Shown: positions 1-8,103, counted from the first letter of the stretch. The stretch is 64,000 bases of DNA from Streptomyces sp. NBC_00659 (GCF_036226925.1 NZ_CP109031.1:9052001-9116000); one strand, 5' to 3'. Translations and numbers: made by a program. Notes: generated from the letters alone by a model not told the origin.

Positions 1-286
1 GCACGGCCAGGTCGAGCTCCGCGACGGGACCCGTGCGCCGGTCGCGGTACTGGAAGGTGCGTACGGTCAGGCCCTGTTCGAGCACCGGGCCGAGCACACC
101 GAGGTCCTCCAGCATCTCCAGGGTCGGCGGGTGGAAGGTCGAGGCCCTCGATTCGGAGGAGAGCCCGGGACCCGCCTCCAGTACGGTGACGGGCACCCCG
201 CGCCGGGCGAGCACCAGCGCGGCCGTCAGTCCCACCGGGCCCGCCCCGGCGACCAGGACGCGACCCTCGGCCGGCGTGCCCGTCAC
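1..286 (-). CDS. FAD-dependent aromatic monooxygenase, N-terminal part (runs off the window)
   Basis: Only the first 95 codons are present; the gene continues beyond base 1. The visible N-terminus has the FAD Rossmann motif VAGAGPVGLTAALVLARRG followed by the acidic residue that ends the second strand (VTVLEAG), as in p-hydroxybenzoate-hydroxylase-type monooxygenases. The segment STFHPPTLEMLEDLGV is typical of this family. The GTG start overlaps the TGA of the upstream aldehyde dehydrogenase gene (GTGA) and a GGAGAG ribosome site lies 6 bases upstream, so it is the last visible gene of a four-gene operon. Ring hydroxylation is the family role; the substrate cannot be read from this fragment. 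Confidence 0.85.
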   Translation of the reverse strand, partial: MTGTPAEGRVLVAGAGPVGLTAALVLARRGVPVTVLEAGPGLSSESRASTFHPPTLEMLEDLGVLGPVLEQGLTVRTFQYRDRRTGPVAELDLAV

Positions 287-1827
287 CGGGATCTCTCCGT
301 GGCGGGGCCGGGGCCCTGTCCGGTGTGCAGCGCGAAAGCCGCCTCGACGCCCGTGACCCGGCTGCCCGTGAAGTGCAGCAGCGTCTCGTCGGTACCCTCG
401 TCGACCAGACCCGACAGCCCCCAGGCGGGGCGCGGGGTGTCCAGGTGCAGGCTCATCAACGACGAGCCGTTGACCTTCACCTCGCCCGCCCTGATCCGGC
501 GTGCCACCGCGAGGGCGGCCTCCTCGTCCGTCCCGGCCACATAGCCCTCCAGCCCGTACCCGGTGCTGTTGGCCAGGGCGACAGCCTCGTCCTCGTCGTC
601 GTAGGCATGGACGGTGGCCACCGGGCCGAACACCTCCTCGCGGGCGGCCTGTTCGGGGACGCCGGTCAGCAGGACCGGCGCGAGGAAGCTGCCCGTGCCG
701 GGGATCTCGGTGAAGGTGTGCGGTGTACCGCCCGCCGCGACGAGCGTGTCGAGTGCCGCCGTGACACGCCGGTGATGGCTCGAATGGGCGAGGGGCCCGT
801 ACCCGGTGGCGGCGTCGAACGGCGCGCCGGCCTTCACGTCGGCCAGAGCGGCGCCGATTTCCGTCAGCAGTCCGGACAGCATCGCGGAGGGCACGATCAG
901 CCGGCCCAGGGCGCGGCACCACTGGCCGTTGAGGGTCGTCAGGAGTTCGGTGGCCAGCCGGGCCGCCACCGCCGGGTTCGCGTCCGGCATCACGACGAGC
1001 GGGTTGTTCCCGCCGAGTTCGAGCTGGACGGGCTTCAGCCCCTGGCCGCAGACGGCGCCGACCGCCCTGCCCGCCGCCGTGCCGCCGGTGAACGACACCA
1101 CGCGCACGCGGGCGTCGGCCACCAGCCGGGCGCCGATGCGCCCGTCGCCGTGCAGGAGTTGGAGCACGCTGGGGGGAGCCCCGGCGGCCGCCAGCCCCTC
1201 GGCGGCGGCACGGACGAGCAACTGTGTTCCGTACGGCGCCAGTTCCGGTGCCTTGATGATGACGGGACAGCCCGCCGCCAGCGCGCTCGCCGCCTTGTGC
1301 GCGGCCATCGGCGCGGGCGCGTTGTACGGCACGACGCACAGGGCGGGTCCCAGTGGTGCCCGGCGCACCTCGACGGCGCGCCCGTCCGGCCGCAGCACCT
1401 CGGAGCGCAGCACACCGGCTCTCAGCCGGGCCGCGGCGAGCCGGAACGCGCCGCCGACGATGACACCCAGGCCGGAGGTCTGGGCCAGCGGAACGCCGGT
1501 GGCGAACGACTCGGCCCGCACGATGGTTTCCACGCGTTCCTCGACGGCGGCCGCCGCCGACTCCAGGGCGTCGGCGCGTGCGGTGTCCGCGAGCGACGCC
1601 CAGGTGCCGGCGGAGTGCAGAGAGTCGGCCGCCGCCAGGGCCTGTTCGGCGCGCGCGGCCGAACTGCCCAGCGCGGGACGCACCGTCGCGCCGGTGGCGG
1701 GATTCTCCAGCAGCGGCCCGAGCCGGTCGTGGCAGGCCTTCCAGCGGCCGTCCACGAGGTCCGCGGTCGCCTCCAGTTCCACGTCCCCCGTGTTCTTCGG
1801 GGCGTCTTCCATTGAGGGTGTGTTCAC
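283..1827 (-). CDS. Aldehyde dehydrogenase (NAD(P)+-dependent superfamily)
   Basis: This 514-residue protein has the aldehyde dehydrogenase landmarks in order: PYNAPAPMAAHKAASALAAG with the nucleotide-site Lys region, SFTGGTAAGRAV, the general-base Glu in QLELGGNNPLVV, the nucleophile Cys in NGQWCRALGRL, and EEVFGPVATV. Length matches the family. It would oxidise an aldehyde to an acid. The GTG start at 1827 overlaps the TGA of the upstream gene (GTGA) and follows a GGAGG site; an ATG 15 bases further in (1812) is a less likely start. It is translationally coupled on both sides, to the ACAD-like flavoprotein and to the FAD monooxygenase. The substrate is unknown. Confidence 0.9.
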   Translation of the reverse strand: MNTPSMEDAPKNTGDVELEATADLVDGRWKACHDRLGPLLENPATGATVRPALGSSAARAEQALAAADSLHSAGTWASLADTARADALESAAAAVEERVETIVRAESFATGVPLAQTSGLGVIVGGAFRLAAARLRAGVLRSEVLRPDGRAVEVRRAPLGPALCVVPYNAPAPMAAHKAASALAAGCPVIIKAPELAPYGTQLLVRAAAEGLAAAGAPPSVLQLLHGDGRIGARLVADARVRVVSFTGGTAAGRAVGAVCGQGLKPVQLELGGNNPLVVMPDANPAVAARLATELLTTLNGQWCRALGRLIVPSAMLSGLLTEIGAALADVKAGAPFDAATGYGPLAHSSHHRRVTAALDTLVAAGGTPHTFTEIPGTGSFLAPVLLTGVPEQAAREEVFGPVATVHAYDDEDEAVALANSTGYGLEGYVAGTDEEAALAVARRIRAGEVKVNGSSLMSLHLDTPRPAWGLSGLVDEGTDETLLHFTGSRVTGVEAAFALHTGQGPGPATERSR

Positions 1828-3107
1828 CGGCCTGCCTCCAGGTTGGCGAAGAGCGCGTTCTCCAGGGAGTCGGTCGCCATCTTCGCGGCCTCCAGTCGGC
1901 CCCGTTCCGCGGGGAAGGTCATCACCAGACCCATCGCGAGGTCGCGGACCGTGCGGCCGATCGTGCCGTCCATGGTGGCGCCGGACGTGCCGCAGGCCTT
2001 GAGGGCCGCGACGGCCACGTCGAAGCAGGCCTCGGTCACCGAGCCCTTGCCCAGCCGCCACTGCGTGAAGACCTCGGACTTGCCGCGCAGCGGCGGCTCG
2101 GACGTCTCCAGCTCCAACTGCCGCCGGAGCCACAGATACGCGGTCTCCAGCCGTTGGGTCATGTCGCCGATGAGCACCTGGTGCATGGGGCTGGAGGCGA
2201 TCGGGCGGCCCGTGTCGGCGAAGGTCGCGCGGGTGAGACGCTCCAGCGTGTGGTCGTACACCGCCTGCGCGGCGCCCGTGTACACGGCGGCGATGGCGAG
2301 TTGATTGCCGACGAAGCTGCCCCGGCTGACCTGGAGCATGCGGGTGAAGGCGCCCGGCACGGTCAGTGCCTCCTCGCTCGCGACGAACGTGTTGCTCAGC
2401 CGGATGCCGTGATTGGCGCTCCCACGCATGCCGAGCCCGTTCCAGGGCTCGCGCGAACCGACCCCCGGCGCGGACCTCGGCACGAGGAACAGCGCCAGAC
2501 CGTCCGGCCCCTCGGTGCCCGCCAGCCGTGCCGTGACCAGATACGTGTCGGCGACGCCGGTCGCGCAGCCGAAGGACTTCTCGCCCGTCAACAGCCAGCC
2601 GCCCGGGGCCCGTTCGGCCGTGGTGGCGATGGCGATGTTCGCCGTCGAGCTCTTGACCGACTCGCTGGCGAAGTTCCCGAGCCACGTACCGGCGGCCATC
2701 GCGGTCAGCACGCGCTCGGCGAACGCGGTGACCTCCGCGGTCTCGTCCTCGTGGAAGAGACCCGCGCGGATGGCCTCCAGGGGCAGCAGCCCCCGGGAGG
2801 CGCTCGTGTTGTGGAAGAAGTAGGCGAGCGCGGTGGAGGGGCAGGCCGTGCCCATGGCGAAGGTGGCCGCGGCGAGGTCGCGCAGAGTGCCCCCGAGACC
2901 CCCGTACTTCCGCGGTACGACGAGACCCAGCAGTCCCGCGTCCCGCAGGAGCGCGACATGTCCGGCCGGGAACTCGGCCTTGGCGTCCGCTTCGGCGGCA
3001 CTGGCGCGCAGCGCCGGCAGTACCTTCTCGACGCGCTGTGCTCGGGCGTGTTCGTCCGGCGTCATGGCGTCGACGAGAAGTTCTCCGGTCAGGCGTGGTC
3101 CGGTCAT
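1824..3107 (-). CDS. Acyl-CoA-dehydrogenase-fold flavoprotein, probably a monooxygenase-type member
   Basis: The 427-residue protein has the three-part acyl-CoA dehydrogenase fold: an alpha N-domain (VVPRKYGGLGGTLRDLAA), the middle beta domain (WLLTGEKSFGCATG, LGMRGSANHGIRLSN) and a C-terminal helical domain. The usual C-terminal catalytic motif (EGT-N-[DE]I-R) is not seen; the matching place reads MTFPAERGRLEAAK. Members lacking that Glu are often group D flavin monooxygenases (DszC/SfnC type) that need a partner flavin reductase. A flavin reductase domain is encoded by the gene immediately upstream, 41 bases away, which supports a two-component monooxygenase, although this is an inference. 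The ATG start at 3107 follows a GAGGAG site. Confidence 0.8.
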   Translation of the reverse strand: MTGPRLTGELLVDAMTPDEHARAQRVEKVLPALRASAAEADAKAEFPAGHVALLRDAGLLGLVVPRKYGGLGGTLRDLAAATFAMGTACPSTALAYFFHNTSASRGLLPLEAIRAGLFHEDETAEVTAFAERVLTAMAAGTWLGNFASESVKSSTANIAIATTAERAPGGWLLTGEKSFGCATGVADTYLVTARLAGTEGPDGLALFLVPRSAPGVGSREPWNGLGMRGSANHGIRLSNTFVASEEALTVPGAFTRMLQVSRGSFVGNQLAIAAVYTGAAQAVYDHTLERLTRATFADTGRPIASSPMHQVLIGDMTQRLETAYLWLRRQLELETSEPPLRGKSEVFTQWRLGKGSVTEACFDVAVAALKACGTSGATMDGTIGRTVRDLAMGLVMTFPAERGRLEAAKMATDSLENALFANLEAGR

Positions 3108-3148
3108 CGGCGGCGGCTCCTCGGATGGGGCGCGTGGGGTGGGGAGGT

Positions 3149-4513
3149 TCACTGGTCGGGGGCGACACGCGCGGGCAGCGGGCGGCCGTAGCGCATCCGC
3201 TCCAGCTCGTTCACCCAGGAGCGCGGGACTTCGGGGCCCACCGGGGTGGCCACCCCCATGCGGGAGCACAGCAGGACCAGGCGCTCGGTGGGCAGCAGGC
3301 CGCCGCAGCCGCCGAGTCCGGCCTCGAAGTGGCGGACCCCGCTCTTCATGGCGGTCAGGGCGTTGACCAGACCCAGCCCGTGATGGTCGCGCAGCGCGAG
3401 CCGGACCGGCAGTCCGTCGGCCTCGGGCACCACGTCCTGGAGCAGGGCGCGCAGATGGAGCGGCGATCCGTCCAGCGCGCCGGGCGCGCCTGCGGCCCCC
3501 GGACCGGGGCGGGCCTCGACGAGCGAGATCTCCGCGCAGCCCGCGGCCTTGAGCGCGGCGACCGTGCGCAGGACGGTCCGGGCGAGGCCGGGGGCCATGG
3601 CGTCGCGGACCCGGGCGACCACCGTCGTCGCCGATCCCGCGACGGCCCGGATCACGGCCCGCGCTGCTGTGCCCGTCCCGTCGGCGAGGACGGTCACCTC
3701 CACCCGGAGGCAGCCGGCTTCGGCGGCTTCGACGGCCTGGGCCGCGCTGCGCACGTGCACCGCGGGCGGGCCCGGCGTGGTGAGGGCGCCGGCGTACGCC
3801 GGTGCGCCGGGCTCGCCCGCGGGTGTACGGGGTTCGGTGCCGGCCGCGTCGGACCAGCGGGGCGCTGACCGGGCGGTGCGCAGCGAGCCGTGGGGGACGA
3901 CGACCGGGATGCCCGCCGCGCGGACCGTCGCCACCAGCCGGGCGCCCCGCCGGGGAGGCGCGCCCTGCTCGTGCAGGGTGCGGGCCAGGCCGGTGTCCGT
4001 GATGCCGACGCTCTGGGGCAGCGGGTCGGCGAGCTGGCCCCAGGCCCGGGAGTGGAACAGCAGCGGCGAGGTGATGCGCGGGACGCACGCGGCCACCACG
4101 TCGCCCACGAAGATGGTGTGGTCGCCGCCCGGGTAGCCGTTGCGCACCCGGCAGTCGACCCAGGCGGCGGCGTCGGTCAGGACCGGGCTGCCGGTCGCGC
4201 CGGGCAGCCAGTCTCCCTCCGCGAAACGGTCGGTCACCTCGGGTTCCATTCCGGCGAACCGGCGGCCGAGGCCGATGTGGTCACGGCCGAGCACGTTGAC
4301 GGCGAACACGCCGTTGCGGTCCAGCAGTTCATGGGAGCGCAGCCGCCGGTCGACGCAGACCAGCACCAGGGGCGGATCCAGGCTGACACTGCTGAAGGAA
4401 CTCGCCGTCATGCCGTGGCGGCCGGCCGCGCCGGCTGTGGTGACTATCCCGACACCGCTCGGCCAGCGGGCCAGTACCTGCCGAAAGGTGCCCCCGTCCA
4501 CGGCGGTTGTCAT
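3149..4513 (-). CDS. Flavin reductase fused to an HMG-CoA-lyase-like TIM-barrel domain
   Basis: Residues 1-165 are a flavin reductase of the HpaC/DIM6-NTAB family: WPSGVGIVTT, HGMTASSFSSVSLDPPLVLVCV, FAVNVLG, and the closing HTIFVGDVV. After a Pro/Ala-rich linker, residues from about 225 resemble the C-terminal half of HMG-CoA lyase: VRLALRDHHGLGLVNAL, the glycine loop GLGGCGG that holds the catalytic Cys in real lyases, and a final TERLVLLCSRMGVATPV. The first His of the lyase HxH metal pair is Arg here, and the N-terminal DG(L/P)Q motif was not found, so the second domain may be catalytically changed. It is the first gene of the operon. ATG 4513 has a GGGGGTGG site; GTG 4519 is an alternative start. 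Confidence 0.82.
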   Translation of the reverse strand: MTTAVDGGTFRQVLARWPSGVGIVTTAGAAGRHGMTASSFSSVSLDPPLVLVCVDRRLRSHELLDRNGVFAVNVLGRDHIGLGRRFAGMEPEVTDRFAEGDWLPGATGSPVLTDAAAWVDCRVRNGYPGGDHTIFVGDVVAACVPRITSPLLFHSRAWGQLADPLPQSVGITDTGLARTLHEQGAPPRRGARLVATVRAAGIPVVVPHGSLRTARSAPRWSDAAGTEPRTPAGEPGAPAYAGALTTPGPPAVHVRSAAQAVEAAEAGCLRVEVTVLADGTGTAARAVIRAVAGSATTVVARVRDAMAPGLARTVLRTVAALKAAGCAEISLVEARPGPGAAGAPGALDGSPLHLRALLQDVVPEADGLPVRLALRDHHGLGLVNALTAMKSGVRHFEAGLGGCGGLLPTERLVLLCSRMGVATPVGPEVPRSWVNELERMRYGRPLPARVAPDQ

Positions 4514-4545
4514 CGCCACCCCCGTTCTCGTCGAGTCTCCAGAGA

Positions 4546-4604
4546 GTTTCCCTCAGTGGAACGTCGTAACGAAGAGCGTAACGACGGGTCCGAAGGGGTG
4601 TCAA
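4546..4604 (-). promoter_or_regulatory. Promoter and operator of the flavin reductase/monooxygenase operon
   Basis: Read leftwards, a -35 box TTGACA (4604-4599) and a -10 box TACGCT (4580-4575) are 18 bases apart. Just downstream of the expected start site lies the imperfect palindrome GTTTCCCTCAGTGGAAC (4546-4562), a variant of the palindrome found at the other promoters of this locus. An operator at this place would repress. It lies between this operon and the divergent IclR gene. Confidence 0.6.
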
Positions 4605-4680
4605 TGACGGCCGGGCGCCCGCCGGACGCTGTTCGCCGGGCCCGCTGGACGGTGGCCGTCCGGGGCACCCACTGAACGGT

Positions 4681-4710
4681 GTTTCCCAGAGGGAAATCCA
4701 CGCCTATGCT
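4681..4710 (+). promoter_or_regulatory. Promoter and operator of the IclR gene
   Basis: The near-perfect palindrome GTTTCCCAGAGGGAAAT (4681-4697) is followed by a -10-like TATGCT (4705-4710). The palindrome would cover the -35 region and the spacer, so the regulator probably represses its own gene. Promoter assignment is by eye. Confidence 0.55.
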
Positions 4711-4774
4711 GTCGGGCATCCCCCGGGGCTTCTCCGGGGGTGGTTCCACGCACCCGAAACGTACCGAGGACGCT

Positions 4775-5560
4775 GTGACCGAGGAGAACACCAGCAGGTC
4801 GATCGCCGCAGTCGAGCGCGCCATGGACGTGCTCCTGCTCTTCGGCCGCAGCGGCCGCCCGGACCTGGGCATCACCGAGATCGCCCAGCAGCTCGGCATC
4901 ACCAAGGCCGCCGTGCACCGCATTCTGACCGCCCTGCGCAACCGCGACCTGATCATCGCCGACCCCGTCACCCGGCGGTACGCGCTCGGGCCCGCGGCCA
5001 TCTCGCTCGGCCGCGCCTATCTGGCCCGTACGGACCTCCGCATCCTCGCCGCGCCCGAACTGCGCCGGCTGGCCGGGCAGTGCGAGGAGACGGCCACCCT
5101 GTCGATCCGCCGCGGTGACACCCGCCTCTACGTCGACCAGGTCGTCCCCGACCGGGAGTTGCGCATGGAGGTCGCGCTGGGCATCCCCCTCCCGCTGCAC
5201 GCGGGCAGCTCCTCCAAGGCGATGCTCGCCTTCCTGCCCGACGTCGAGGTCGACGGCTACCTGGAACGGCACGCCCTCGACCGGCTCACCGAGCGGACCA
5301 TCACCGACCCCGACAAGCTGCGCAAGGAACTCGCGGCGGTGCGGCGCCGCGGCTATGCCACCTCCGTCGGCGAGCGCGAGGCCGGATCCGCGTCGGTCGC
5401 CGCTCCGGTACTCGGACACGACGGCCATGTGATCGCCGTGGTGAGCGTCGCCGGGCCCCAGACCCGCTTCAAGCCGCGCATGGCCGAGTGCGCCCCCCTG
5501 CTGCTGGCAGCCGTGGAACGGCTGTCCGCGGAGTTCGGCTACCGGCCCGGCGTGAACTGA
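4775..5560 (+). CDS. IclR-family transcriptional regulator
   Basis: The 261-residue protein has an N-terminal winged helix (AVERAMDVLLLFGRSGRPDLGITEIAQQLGITKAAVHRILTAL in pieces, recognition helix around ITKAAVHRIL) and a C-terminal IclR effector domain (GSSSKAMLAFLP, RRGYATSVGEREAGSASVAAPV). GTG 4775 with a GAGG site 5 bases upstream gives the usual family length; an upstream in-frame ATG at 4679 would put the promoter palindrome inside the gene. It diverges from the monooxygenase operon. Palindromes like the KdgR box, KdgR being an IclR member, occur at its own promoter and at most promoters up to 34 kb, so it is the best candidate for regulator of the whole locus. The effector is unknown. 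Confidence 0.93.
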   Translation: MTEENTSRSIAAVERAMDVLLLFGRSGRPDLGITEIAQQLGITKAAVHRILTALRNRDLIIADPVTRRYALGPAAISLGRAYLARTDLRILAAPELRRLAGQCEETATLSIRRGDTRLYVDQVVPDRELRMEVALGIPLPLHAGSSSKAMLAFLPDVEVDGYLERHALDRLTERTITDPDKLRKELAAVRRRGYATSVGEREAGSASVAAPVLGHDGHVIAVVSVAGPQTRFKPRMAECAPLLLAAVERLSAEFGYRPGVN

Positions 5561-5572
5561 CCCGGAACCGCT

Positions 5573-6268
5573 TCACAGCCGGGCCCCGGGCTTCAGCACG
5601 CCCAGCGCGGCGGCGGCCAGGACGCAGGACCAGATGCCCGCCACGTAGGGGACGCACCCGTTGACCGCCGCGCGCAGCGCGCGCTCGGTCGCGGGTGTCG
5701 AGCCGTCCTTGGCCAGCGCGGTGAAGGCCGGGCCGAAGGACCGCAGCCTGAGCCGGATACCGAGGCCGCAGGCGATGGCCAGCGCGTACAGCGCCACCTT
5801 GGCGCCCAGCCACTTCGGATGGGTGTCCACGCCGAACGGTTCGGGCGCCAGGAGCGTGTACACGCCGGTGGCCAGCAGCGCCCCGGTCAGGGTGATCCGC
5901 ACGGCCCAGTCCGTGCGCCGGACCCAGGGCCTGCGGCCGGGGTGGTGATGGTCCGCCACCGTGAGCCCGAGCCAGCAGCCGGCCGCGGTCCACGCGGCCA
6001 CCGCCGTCCAGCCGTGGAGCAGGCCGGGGGGGCCGTGCGGGTCCAGGACCATCAGCGTGATGCCGCTCGGGAGGAAGAGGATCAGACAGATCTTCGGGCC
6101 GAGATCGAGCACGCCCATGATCTGCAGTGCGGTCGACCGGGCGGCGAACGGCAGGTCCGCCCGCAGGACGTAGCGGCTGGAGACGTAGACCCCCAGGTCA
6201 CCGCCCAGCCAGAAGACGAACAGCACCAGGTGGAGCAGGATCCACCAGCCGTGCGGATGTGCACCCAT
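5573..6268 (-). CDS. Six-helix integral membrane protein of unknown function
   Basis: The 231-residue protein has about six hydrophobic segments, beginning with GWWILLHLVLFVFWLGGDL and including ICLILFLPSGITLMVL and VPYVAGIWSCVLAAAALGVL. The conserved-looking loop FGVDTHPKWLGAKVALYAL recalls the His/Lys-containing loops of HemJ/CopD-type membrane proteins, but the match is too weak to name it. ATG 6268 follows a GGGGG stretch; longer starts add an Arg/Pro-rich stretch unlike a protein. It converges on the IclR gene with a 12-base gap and is divergent from the isochorismatase-fold gene. A transport, haem or redox role in the catabolic locus is only a guess. Confidence 0.75.
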   Translation of the reverse strand: MGAHPHGWWILLHLVLFVFWLGGDLGVYVSSRYVLRADLPFAARSTALQIMGVLDLGPKICLILFLPSGITLMVLDPHGPPGLLHGWTAVAAWTAAGCWLGLTVADHHHPGRRPWVRRTDWAVRITLTGALLATGVYTLLAPEPFGVDTHPKWLGAKVALYALAIACGLGIRLRLRSFGPAFTALAKDGSTPATERALRAAVNGCVPYVAGIWSCVLAAAALGVLKPGARL

Positions 6269-6495
6269 GGCGTCCGCGCCCCCGTCACGCGGTGCCGGGC
6301 CGCGGCCCGGCGGACGGGCCCCAGGCATTGCCTGGGGAGGCGGGCGCGTCGCGGCCGACGGGTGTCCCCGGCCGGGGCGTCGCGGTCTCGTTCTCCAGCC
6401 CGTCCCGCGCCGCCGGTCCGGTCGTCTCCATGGCCTGCGGGGGTATGGCCCCCGGTGAGGTCTCCATGCCGGCATTCTGCCGCGTCGATTCCTCT

Positions 6496-6530
6496 AGCGA
6501 AACAATGTTTCCCAATTTTACACTGCGGTC
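6496..6530 (+). promoter_or_regulatory. Operator and leaderless promoter before the amidohydrolase gene
   Basis: The palindrome GAAACAATGTTTC (6499-6511) is followed by a -10-like TACACT (6519-6524) that ends 6 bases before an ATG at 6531. Transcription would therefore start at or next to that ATG, giving a leaderless message. The palindrome would cover the -35/spacer region, the arrangement expected for repression. Confidence 0.55.
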
Positions 6531-6653
6531 ATGACTGGACCCCTGTCCGACATTCAGGTGGAGAACTTCGGGCCCGCACCCCTCGAACGTCGGGACCTAG
6601 GCCCCGACGGGCTCGCCGAGATCGGTCCGCGGCCGGCCCAGGAGGTGGTCTGA
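6531..6653 (+). CDS. Small 40-residue leader-type protein
   Basis: A 40-codon ORF starts at ATG 6531, ends with TGA at 6653, and is followed after one base by the ATG of the next gene. The peptide begins MTGPLSDIQVENFGPAPLER and has no match that I recognise. No ribosome site is visible, but the ATG sits at the expected transcription start of the promoter, which would suit leaderless translation. The next gene's GGAGG site lies inside its last codons, so the two are probably translationally coupled. It could be a regulatory leader, a small protein, or a chance ORF. Confidence 0.45.
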   Translation: MTGPLSDIQVENFGPAPLERRDLGPDGLAEIGPRPAQEVV

Positions 6654-6654
6654 G

Positions 6655-7299
6655 ATGGCGTCGGACCCTCTCCACGAGGACTACCGCGCGGCCGGGTTCG
6701 GTCGCCGCGTCGGCTGGGGCGAGCGGCCCGCGGTGGTTCTCGTGGACCCCGTACGGGCGTACGCGGACCCCGGTGCAGCGCTCTTCCTGGACACCGCGGC
6801 CGACGCCCTCGCGGCCATGCGCCGGCTGGCGGACACCGCCCGCGCCGCAGGGCTGCCGGTGGTCTTCACGGCCGTGCGCTACACCGGTGAACCCACCGAC
6901 GACGTACCGCACTTCGCCCGCAAGGTTCCCGGACTCGCCGCCTTCCGGGCCGGAGCCCCACACGCCGGGTTCACCACGGCCTGTCCGCCCGGCGCGAGCG
7001 ACTCCGTCGTGTTCAAGCACTACCCGAGCGCGTTCTTCGGCACCGGCCTGGACGGGACCCTTCGTTCCTGGGGCGTGGACACCCTGCTCCTGGGCGGCTT
7101 CTCGACCAGCGGCTGCGTCCGGGCCAGCGCGCTGGACGGCCTCCAGTACGGATTCCGGCCGCTGGTGGTCAGGGAAGCCGTGGCCGACCGGGATCCCGGG
7201 CCGCACGAGGCCAGCCTCTTCGACCTGGACTCCAAGTACGCGGACGTGATCGCGCTCGACGACGCCTGCGCCGCCCTGGCCCGGTACGCGCCCGGGTGA
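6655..7299 (+). CDS. Isochorismatase-fold amidohydrolase (N-carbamoylsarcosine amidase-like)
   Basis: The 214-residue protein has the three catalytic elements of cysteine hydrolases of the isochorismatase fold: Asp in AVVLVDPVRAYADP, Lys in VVFKHYPSAFFGTGLD, and the nucleophile Cys in GGFSTSGCVRASALDGLQYGF. This pattern fits N-carbamoylsarcosine amidase, maleamate amidohydrolase or ureidoacrylate amidohydrolase, all of which cleave an amide or carbamoyl C-N bond. The ATG at 6655 follows a strong AGGAGGT site. The operator-bearing promoter at 6496-6530 places it in the shared regulon. A perfect hairpin terminator follows. The exact amide substrate is not known. Confidence 0.88.
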   Translation: MASDPLHEDYRAAGFGRRVGWGERPAVVLVDPVRAYADPGAALFLDTAADALAAMRRLADTARAAGLPVVFTAVRYTGEPTDDVPHFARKVPGLAAFRAGAPHAGFTTACPPGASDSVVFKHYPSAFFGTGLDGTLRSWGVDTLLLGGFSTSGCVRASALDGLQYGFRPLVVREAVADRDPGPHEASLFDLDSKYADVIALDDACAALARYAPG

Positions 7300-7323
7300 A
7301 CCCGGCCCGAAGGCGTCCGGCCG

Positions 7324-7378
7324 CCTGAGGGCTGTCCCGTGGTCCCCGGCGGGCGGGGATCACGGGACAGCCCTCAGG
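7324..7378. terminator. Bidirectional hairpin terminator
   Basis: An inverted repeat with an 18-bp perfect stem starting CCTGAGGGCTGTCCCGTG and a GC-rich loop lies between the amidohydrolase gene (+) and the LPQTG protein gene (-). It can end transcription from both sides. Confidence 0.85.
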
Positions 7379-7398
7379 ACCGGGGCGGATGCGTTCGG

Positions 7399-8103
7399 TC
7401 ACGTCGATTCGTCACGCTTGCGCCGCACCAGGATCAGAAACGCGGCGCCGCCCATGAGCAGCGTCCCGCCGGCCAGCAGACCCACCGCGACACCGTCCAC
7501 GGAACCCGTCTGCGGAAGGCTTCCGGACCCCGATCCCGATGTCGATCCTGATGCCGAGCCGGATCCGGAGTCCCCCGACGAGGACCCGGAGGTGCTGCCA
7601 CCGGAGGTGCCCGCGGTGCTGGACGCCGAAGGACTGGCCGACGTACTGGGCGAGGGCGAACCCGACCCCGTGGCGCTCACGGTCAGCGGCACCTGGACGA
7701 GTTCGTCGGTCGCGGAGATGAACACCGCGACCACGCAGGCGCCCGCCTTGGACGTGCAGTCCGCGCCGCCCGCTTTCGCGGAGATCTTCAGGGCCGCGGA
7801 GGTCGCGTCGCTGGACGACAGGTGCCAGACACCCGAACCGTCGGTCTTGCCGACCAGCGCGGTCGCCGTGTCGCAGTCGGTCGGACCCGTCGGGTCCGGC
7901 TTGCACATGCCGAGCGGGACGAACGCCTGACTCGGACTCAGGCCCTTGGCGGAGACCGTGACGGTGTCACCGGGCGTGAGCCCGGTGGTCCTGCTCACGG
8001 TCAGGGTCCCGGCGGCCGCGGCGGGTGTCGCCGCCGAACAGACCGCCGCCACCGCGGCCAGGGCCGCGGCCCCGGTGCCGGTGCGGGAGAGGACGCGGTT
8101 CAA
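7399..8103 (-). CDS. LPXTG-anchored surface protein with a neocarzinostatin-like domain
   Basis: The 234-residue precursor has an Ala-rich signal peptide (residues 1-33) and a domain of about 110 residues resembling the neocarzinostatin-type beta sandwich (TGLTPGDTVTVSAKGLSP, then paired cysteines in the patterns CDTAT and CTSKAGACVVAVF). A Ser/Gly/Thr stalk follows, then the sortase signal LPQTG, a membrane helix and a basic tail RRKRDE. It should be covalently attached to the cell wall by a class E or similar sortase. The TTG start overlaps the TGA of the preceding gene (TTGA) with GGAGG 6 bases upstream, so it is the last gene of the surface operon. The ligand is unknown. Confidence 0.85.
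   Translation of the reverse strand: MNRVLSRTGTGAAALAAVAAVCSAATPAAAAGTLTVSRTTGLTPGDTVTVSAKGLSPSQAFVPLGMCKPDPTGPTDCDTATALVGKTDGSGVWHLSSSDATSAALKISAKAGGADCTSKAGACVVAVFISATDELVQVPLTVSATGSGSPSPSTSASPSASSTAGTSGGSTSGSSSGDSGSGSASGSTSGSGSGSLPQTGSVDGVAVGLLAGGTLLMGGAAFLILVRRKRDEST

Noticed and set aside
283..3168. A single 961-codon frame covering both aldehyde dehydrogenase and ACAD-like genes
   Set aside because: Upstream of 1827 its sequence is Arg/Gly-rich nonsense, and the ACAD-like protein is clearly in another frame; the ALDH gene starts at a GTGA overlap.
6285..6467. A 60-codon leftward ORF between the membrane protein gene and the operator
   Set aside because: Third positions are GC-rich, but it has no ribosome site, is low-complexity, and its longer form starts inside the operator palindrome. 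Not enough to call a gene.
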